The notes under the pieces are model-generated. The model was not told where the DNA came from. It ran no database searches and was given only the letters and a program-made list of their open reading frames with translations. Shown one piece after another: positions 49,801 to 58,800 of a DNA stretch of 64,000 nt (position 1 is its first letter; every line of letters begins with the position of its first letter). This DNA is from Haliclona indistincta. Taxonomy: Eukaryota > Porifera > Demospongiae > Haplosclerida > Chalinidae. The position numbers and the translations under genes are program-made. The DNA lies in NCBI GenBank assembly GCA_964017065.1, contig OZ024784.1:6429152-6493151 (forward strand). Direction: 5' to 3'.

Positions 49801-52800
49801 CCATGCATGTGCGTGGCTTAAAGTTGTTCATAATAAAATAATCCAGTGTACACTAGTCAGCTGTCTAGTGCTTGTTCAAGTAGTCACGTTCAGTTTGTTC
49901 TAGTAGTCGTGTGTTATGGCATTCAGCGAGTCGGTGGCGGTTGTGTGGCTCATGTTAGCTCTCACACATGGACAAGGTATTATCAATAGTAGTATTAGTA
50001 GTGGTATCTAATGGTTGCTATGTCAGGTGCAGCTGGTGACTGCCCACTAGACCCAGGACACTACAACACTACCTGTGAGTGTACTAGTGGTCATACTGGT
50101 ATACCTGCTTGTGACACTAACAACTATACTATATCCACAATACACTGTGAGGATGATACATGTTCTACTAGAGGAGAGAATGGCTGCTCTTGCACATTTT
50201 CATCAACCACTAATCTAACCAGTATAGTAGTTCAATGCTGTTCCTGTCCATGCCTCCCTGATCCATGTGATGGTGTATCAGAAATATTGGGCTGCAGCTA
50301 CTACCACATGTCCTCTACAACACAACCTAGTTCTACCAAGACTACCACCACTGCAGCCATCATATCAATAATATTACCAACAGTGTGTGTAATAATACTG
50401 ATGACTATTATCAGTGTTACTATTAGTTCCCTGTCTATTATACTGTACTATAGAAGACAACTAACAGCTCAGCAATCAGGAACAACAACACAGTATGTGT
50501 TAACTCTATTTGATATCCTACTAAATATTGTTAATTTTACAGAAGAAGCACTCGGGATGATGAATGCTATGCTATTCCAGGAATTATAAAGCAACCAAAA
50601 GATCATGATCTACAATGCACTGAGAACATATGCTACACCACAACCAAACCACATGAAAACATGCACTGTAGTAGTATCTAACACATTAGTGTCCTTTACA
50701 TAATATGTATCTTACTATTGACAGTACCACTTACATTGATAGCAAAGGTGTTAACAATGAACAGTTTACTATTTCAGTATGTAAAACTGTAATAAACATT
50801 CACGGAACTATACAGATCTTACTGTATTGATAGCAGTGTTCATGTACCATAAATGGTATGTTATTGAAAATCACTATTCCAATCCTAGTTGGGTTTCTCC
50901 CAGTAGTTTGTTCTACGTCTCAGTAGTTTGCTCTACATCCGAGTAATTTGTTCTACGTCTGAGTAGCTTGTTCTATGTCTAAACAGTGTATTATGGAGTC
51001 CAGTGAATTGGTGACTGTGTTGATAGTGTTTGTTCTGATACTAACACATGGACAAGGTAATGAAAATGTTTCAAGGAGGCAGTCACGTTATTCATAGCTT
51101 TTGCAGCTCAATTTCTTCATAAGAGTATGGCAGAATAATACACTGAGGGTTTGTAGCTGTTTCTTGACTTTCGTGCGATGGAACGACGGCTCCAAACGCT
51201 GCAATGATCAATGGCATCTTGCCCACAAACGTACTGAGTGATTTTGCGCAATGTGTTCCATATTTTGTAGCAACAGTTTTTCCACTGCGTGGATACGCAA
51301 ATATCGAAAAATCGCTCTGTACGTTTGTGAGCAAGACGCCGCTAATCATTGTAGTGTTTGAAGCGGATTGATCTGTCCCTTGAAAGTCGAGAAAACAGCT
51401 ACAAACCCTCAGTGCATTATTCTACCATACTCTTATAGAGAGATCGAGCTGCAAAAGATATGAATATTAACAACACGACTGGCATCTCTTAATACTATTC
51501 TTTAATTGCTCAGGTCAAGGAAAGTGTATAGTGGATGATGATCTGTACAATATTTCCTGCACATGTACGGATGATAACTTCACTCGTTTACCAAAATGTA
51601 ACTCCAGTTTCCAAACACTTCCCACTATTAACTGTAATTTTACAATTGAAAAATGTGCGATCACTTCAGGAGAAAACAAAGATTGTTCTTGTAATCATAA
51701 ACTATCAAACATCACGACACTTGTACACTCAACACTTGAATGTTGCTACTGTCCACAATATGAAGGTACTGATGCTATGTTAGGCTGCAACCTTCACTTC
51801 ACTAACAAATCAACTACTACTACTACAATCAGTAATAAACAGAGTCAAAATGATCATGGCACTACTGTTGCTACAACTACAGTACACAATGTTGCTATAG
51901 CAACTCATAATGCAGCCAACACTGTTCCTAATGTCACTATTTCAAGTAGTATTCTACCAATTATCACTACTACCCCAGTCACTAGTAGTGATAGTATATT
52001 AGTACCAGTAGTAGCAGGAGTACTACTACCAGTATGTCTACTGTGTACTATCAGTACTGTAGCTACTATCTTGTGTATCATACTGTACTACCGAAGACAT
52101 CAACAGTCAGGAACAACACAGTATGTACTAATGTATTACTATTATACTAGTGTATTATACTATCACACTATAGTGATCTAAAGTTGAAGGACAACGAATG
52201 CTATGCTATTCCACTAACTACCAAGCCTCTAACAGATCATGAACCACAGTGCACTGATAATATAGCCTATTCCACAGCACGACCATTAGCTGCTGCAGAC
52301 TATGAAGAGATTCAAGTGACTACTGAAACACACAAAATGAACAACAGTACATTTCCTCCTCCTACATACACTAATACACACTTATAGTACAGCTGTGTGA
52401 GTTTCTTGGTGAATGTGTATCTCTATTTCTCCATAGTCTCTTTAAAAACTTGACTATTGTTTGTATTGATACACTGTTGTGTGCTCATATCAATAGAGAA
52501 TTGGTAAACACACAGTTGGTTTTGCACATTGTAACGTGATTGTACAGAGTAACGTAAACAGATGACAACTTCGGCAGTTGTCATCTTAATTTCAACATAA
52601 CAGACCGCACTCACCTGACAGTATGACTGCAGCTGGTCACTATCCAGGTCAACAATGCTCAGCTTCTCGACTCTGTAAGGATAGAAATATTTGAACAGGA
52701 AACCCAGAGCTGGTGTTCTTACCCAGTCCTGAGGGTAAGCTTGTTGGGATTCATTCTCATAGTGGCTGTCAATCCTGTACACATACACATAGGGTAGTTA

Positions 52801-55800
52801 TAGTGCTATCATGACCCACTCACCACTAGTGCTAGCCAGTAAGATGGGAGAGGAAGATGAGGAGAGCTCTAGAGAGACAGACTGTATCCTCACTCTTAGG
52901 TTGACCTTGACAATCTTGTCAGGATCAAAGCTGCTCAGACGATGGGCTGTGTGTGCAATAATGTTACTATGTAGCTTCAGATTTCATTGGCATGCATAGT
53001 GATTACGTTTGATTGGAGAAACAGTAAGTGTTGTTCCTGCTGCAGGTTTTGGAGGTTTGCTGGCGCTTCGTGCTCGCACTAAAGTGAAGTAACCAGCATA
53101 TAGCACCATACGTGTATCAAGTACATACCAGGTTGTTGAGATGGTGCCAGCACATCACTGATCTTAGTAGTAGCTAGTATTATAGTGATCAGTGCTTGTA
53201 TGTCCTCTGATGCTAAGAAGAACTTCACTGCTCGGTCCAACTCGAACACCACGTTCACCTCTGGGAAGAAAGTGGACTGTTGAGGAGTGAGATTACGAGT
53301 AACTACAATATCAAAGTCCAATGGTTCAAGAATATCAGTTCTGATTAATGTGTCTCTTTTTACGCGAGGGGATACGTGAGTCCTATAAAGGAGCAATAAT
53401 GAACATACGTATTAGTAGTGTAGTACTACTGACCTGTATATTTGTAGACTAGAGCATTGTACACTAATGCGATCCAGAATAGCTTGAGCAGTGCCGATAT
53501 CAACTACTGAGCCTCTAGTGTTGCTGGTCTCATAACCATGCACGAATCTGTTCCGAATACTGAACACTCCCAGGTCAACTTGCAGTGTTCCTGACTCTGC
53601 TTGAGAGGAGTAGGGTATCTTGATGAGTGGAGCGTGAATAGCAACATCCAGTAACACTCTAACTACTGGTGTGTCCTTGAGTGCATTTGCCTGCAGAGAG
53701 AGAGGACAAGAACAACTTACAGGTACACAAAGGGTAGCTGTTAGCACTTACTGTAGCAGTGGCTGTTCCTGCAGTGGCTGAGTAAGCAGCCACCATAGCC
53801 TGGGAATCTATCTTGAGCTTCTGAAGAAATTCCTATGCAGGCAACACGTGGTAATACAGCATCATGGGTTAGTAGGTGATAGAACCCACTAGCATGTTAG
53901 TGAGGAAGCCAGTGTCCAGGTGAGCTACTATACGATGCAGCTTAGCAGACACGGCAGCATCCACTTTCTCCAGATCATGCATATTCTCTCCACTAGTACC
54001 ACCAGGGTACACCTTGACCTGATGGACAGTATGATAGTAGTGAGACAGTATGATAGTATTGAGACAGTATGATAGTAGTGAGACAGTATGATAGTAGTGA
54101 GACAGTATGATAGTAGTGAGACAGTATGATAGTAGTGAGACAGTATGATAGTAGTGAGACAGTATGATAGTAGTGAGACAGTATGATAGTAGTGAGACAG
54201 TATGATAGTAGCGAGACAGTATGATAGTAGTGAGACAGTATGATAGTAGTGAGACAGTATGATAGTAGCGAGACAGTATGATAGTAGCGAGACAGTATGA
54301 TAGTAGAAAGGACACCAATTATTCAAATGTACTTTACCTCAAGTGCTATGATATTTTCATCAGTGTCAGCTTTGGACACAATCTATGGTGCACAAAACAA
54401 TAATTATTATTTAAATTATGAAATTTACATACATGTTTTACAACAGCTTGAGGGTCAGGATTTTCCACCAGCAGATCCTGCACACTATTGGACACACACT
54501 GTAGTCACCTAATGCCATAACAGACACTAACCTTGCTGATATCTTGGTCACCTGAGCTCCAAGATCAGCTGTTACTGAGAATCCTGTAGAGTGATGGTAT
54601 ACACACCCATGCATCACATTCACACAATGCTCACCAGCGACTTTAGAGTGTAGTAAAGTGTCATTAAGATGACCCACTGTTACATCAATGCCTTCAAACT
54701 TGGCCTCAATGTGGAACTCCTTGGAAGGTGGTTTAGCTACTGGTACCGCTGCTGGTATCTTAGCAACCTCTACACAACACAATACAGCATGACTAATGAA
54801 TGATGCCCTCGATCAGTAGTACCTTTGTCAGGTGTCATTGGACCTAGTGATCCTGGTTTTAAAGTAGCAGTTGAAACAGTAGACATAGAGACAGTTGGAG
54901 GAGCTGGTCTAATTATGAAAGAAAATACGATCAAGTGCAGTCAATCAATGGTGTGGTGCTCACTGGTCTAGAGCAGGTTTGAGAGAGAGAGCAAAGGCAA
55001 TCAGTCCAGCAATGGTTCCTTGCTGTAGTTCCACCTGGACCAGGGACAGCTGTACCGAGGCTGAGTTCTGTAGACCAGTGTACTTGAGAGCAAAGTCTTT
55101 CCCAACATCAGTGATCTGCTCAGAGCTAGTCAGTTAAACGCACACAATATAACAAGTCACTTACAGAAACAAAACGAGCACTGATAAAGTTCCCGTCAGC
55201 AAGTCCAGCAGTCTTTAGTAGATAAGTTGGTTGACCACGAGCATCTAACATATACATAACATTATCCATATTAAGGAGAAACTGACACACACACACACAC
55301 CAGTTGTGATGTAGTCCAGTACAGTGATATTGTGTATAGCTACACTTCCCTGAGTGTCCCATTGACGATCCTGTACATTAGCTTCTATTCTACTAACAGC
55401 TACTGTCAGCAGAGTCTTCTCCTTATCTTTCAACAGCTGAGTGACAGTCACTCCAATCTGGGCTCAAGAAACAATACCATGAGCAATGCTACTATATATG
55501 GTAGAATCACCTTTCTGATAACAAGCTTGACGCTAACATCAGTAAACACAATTCGAGACATGTCTTCGTCATCTTTGTCTGACTGATCGCTGCTGTAGAG
55601 GTCATGAACAATAATGCGATACACAGAATGGTGCATACTGACCTTCTGTCAGGTGAAGAGAATGACCTCTCCTCATCTGCTCAATAAAAAATAATCTACA
55701 TTTGCTACAGCAATGCCCACACTCACCAAATCCCTCCTCTTCCTCTAGCTCCTCATCATCATCGTCTCCAAAGCTGGTCACTGTCATGGTGTCCAAAGAG

Positions 55801-58800
55801 ACTGCCTTGACTAGTTGAGCATGGTCATCAAACGGTAATCCGCTTGCAGCTTGAACTGCTGGTGGAGGCTACAACAAACAGCAATAGATTACTGTGTTAA
55901 TACATAGAACCATTTTATTATTTACAATACTTACAGGTAGTTCATTGTAGTATGTAGTGGTGTTAGCAAGAGCTGGTGGAGGAAGCTTGAGAGTGGATAC
56001 AATCTGTAACAAGCACAATGACAGCGTATGTGTAGCAGGTTCACTGGTTGGTACCTTCAGAAGTGTTCTCAGTTGTACATCGTCCAAGTGCACCTCAAAA
56101 CCCTCAATATCACCATCAATACGCAGACTATTGGAAATACAAGCACACAAAGTTCAAATCTTAAAATTTTTAATTATACTTCAGAATCAACAGGTCCATA
56201 TACTACCTTGGTATGAGAGCATCATCAGTGATTATACTCTTCTGTAGAGTGACTGTTAGTCCTGTGGGCTCTAGCAAGTGGAGAGGAGAGATTCCTTGTA
56301 CACGAGCTAACTGCCAGTTCTCATCTGCAACCATAGCAAGCAAGTTGAGTCATTGAGCAAATACACACACAAACCTGGTTTAGCTACCAGGACCTGCAGG
56401 TTGCTCAGTTCGATAGCAAAGGAGTCATAGTAACGATCCATTGTAGTCTTATCAGTTAACTCCTGAAGGAAAATAAACCATCATAAGTACTGTACAAAGT
56501 GTACATGCAATATAAGTTACCTTAGCCAGTGTACGAGGGTCTTTAGTGCTGCCAGTAAGTGCAAGCTCACCAAGATCCACTATTAATAAATGATGCTCAC
56601 TAGAGGAGGATAGAAGAGTATTGTCAGGAGGAAGGCTAATTCTTACCTGGAGTAGAATCCCTTCTCAGGTACTATTATATACGGAGAACGCACTTTGACA
56701 TTGATCTCCATTTGCTGAGATACAGACGACATAAGATACAGACACGTACATAGCACAATCTATATACCTTTCTGTCCTGAATGGCGTCCTGTAGACCACT
56801 TGTAGTCTGTTCTTTCAGCTGGCCCATTGTGGCAGATGCAGCAGAAGTCAGTCTAGATAGAGAGAGGTCAACTTAGTGACAATAAGCTTTTAAAAACTTA
56901 CTCCTGAAGGTGAAGGTTCTTGCGCACTCTAAAGGCAGCAATGAGACCATCAACGGTGTCCTGTATTAGTGGCAGCATAATGAATGCAACTGCTACATAC
57001 CATGAACACATACCTCATCATAGATGATCTGCAGTGGTCTCACATTAGCACACACCACAATGTCCATGTTCTCTCTCTCAAGAGGGTTCAGCTCCAGGCT
57101 AAAGTCCACCAGTGGACCATCCTCCTCTTCCCTGCCTCCTACACCAGCTGTTACCATCCTGGTATCCACCCCGTTGTGTGGTATGCCAGTCATTGAGATC
57201 CCACCCACACTAGCTTGCACACTATAAAGCAGACCCCACATTACATTAGGGGATAAGTTACACTCAGGTCACCTGACTGCCTTAGTAGATGGTCTGACAC
57301 GAACAGTAGCTTTAACATCATTAGTGGCAAGGTTAGCTAAAGTGCTATAAAGCAGGATTTGTATTACATGTATTAAAGCACCATTTTAAGGTACTCACGT
57401 TGACTCTCCAGCCAGTTCTAGTGTCACTTTGGTCAATGATACACCAATGTGATAAGCCACATACTATAATATAGAGAGAGTAAACCGTTTACATTATAGC
57501 ACACAATATGGCTATCACAGCACAGTCACACAAATACTGTCTATCATTATACATATATTGTACCTCCTTTGGAAACTCATAATACTCCTCATCCTCAGCA
57601 TAGCCAATATCTTGATAGAACTTCTGTCTCGCTTTCTCATGTTCCGTCTCCTCCACCACTGCATAGTGAGGAGTGACAGCATCCTATCATGGAAGGATAT
57701 TCTCACCAATAGCAGGAGAGGCGACCACAACACCAGTAGCTCCGCCCTCTGCAAGAGCTGACCGTATCGATCCTTTCTCTGCCGGCTTCAGAGATTTCTT
57801 AAACCTTGAAAAGAAGCCTTTCTTATCTCCCTTTTCTTTCTCTTTTGCCTCTTTGGCAGCTGCCTTAGCTAGCTTCTTTGCCTCCTTCTCAGCTTTCTCT
57901 CGCTCTAGTTTGACCTGCTTGGCTTGTTCTTTCTGCTTCTTCTTGTCTGTTACTACCACACGTGTCACACCTTCAACCTCACGGGTCAGTGACGATGTTC
58001 CAGAGTCTAGTGAGGATGTGGGAGTAGGACCGCCTGCAATGATGCATGCAGCTCAACACAATAAGCTGGTGATCCACACTGACCTGAAGCAGCACCACTT
58101 GCTGAAGTGACAGGGTGCACTGGACTAGACTTGTATTCCACCATCTGTACTGGTTTCAACTGTTTCTTTTTCTACAATAACATACCCAAAGCTGATGCAC
58201 ACCCATGCTATTACAACTGACCAGTCGCTTGGCTATCTTTCTGCACATCATTACGTTGAACACATCCAACTGAGTCTCGAGTTTCTACAAATAGAGAAAG
58301 TAGTTTGATAAGAGAGATATAATAACTAACTGAGATTTCCTTCAATAAAGAAGACGAGGTATTGAGGCTGGATAGTTTCTCATAGTACTTGTTAGTGTAC
58401 TGACGGCATCTCATTCTGTAGTACATAATACCACTAAACAGCTGAATACAGTATACACAGAACTTGTCAGTTTACTAACAAAAAGCAGACTCACCACCCA
58501 CTCTCACCTGTGCTCCTTGATGTGCTGCCATGACCACATGTTCAGTTTCCGTCGCACAGTCTCCTCTAGCACAGCATTGTAAGCAAACAGCCACCATGCC
58601 CTCCTGTTCTCCTTCAGTGGTTGAGTGGGACGGTACTTGAGATACTTCTGTCGTGACGCGTGACGACCAAATGCATCCAGAGTGATCATCAAACTCTTGA
58701 ACTACAACAACGAGTTATGATACAGATTTATCAAAGTGTGCATGAAATCACATTACCTGTTTCTCCATGAAGGTTATCGAGATGTGCTCACATTCCAAAC

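Larger units (their letters stand above)
44402..50681 (+). repeat. 3,140-bp tandem segmental duplication (B-A units)
   Basis: 44402-47541 (B3 plus A4) is repeated at 47542-50681 (B4 plus A5) with very few differences, and a third, partial unit begins at 50682 (B5). Every landmark recurs at +3,140: 45251/48391/51531 and 46871/50011. Introns and intergenic DNA are as similar as exons, so the duplication is very recent, or is an assembly artefact. Confidence 0.92.
26689..52614. other. 25.9-kb VPS13 intron hosting an opposite-strand gene array
   Basis: Bounded by the donor after 52615 and the acceptor before 26688 on the minus strand, both with GT/AG and phase 0. No VPS13-like coding was found between them on the minus strand. 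All receptor-like genes inside run on the plus strand. Intergenic stretches inside hold the transposable elements listed separately; 28760-29247, 32500-33393, 46327-46775 and 49467-49915 contain no gene I can support. Confidence 0.8.

Noticed and set aside
52684..52733. A 50-bp GTAAG...TTACAG segment inside the last VPS13 N-terminal exon
   Set aside because: Looks like a normal small intron, but removal shifts the frame into a stop, while reading through is open.
53869..54326. Two long minus-strand frames rich in Ser-Tyr-Cys-Leu repeats
   Set aside because: Both are read through a 19-bp minisatellite in a VPS13 intron; three-frame openness is a property of the repeat.
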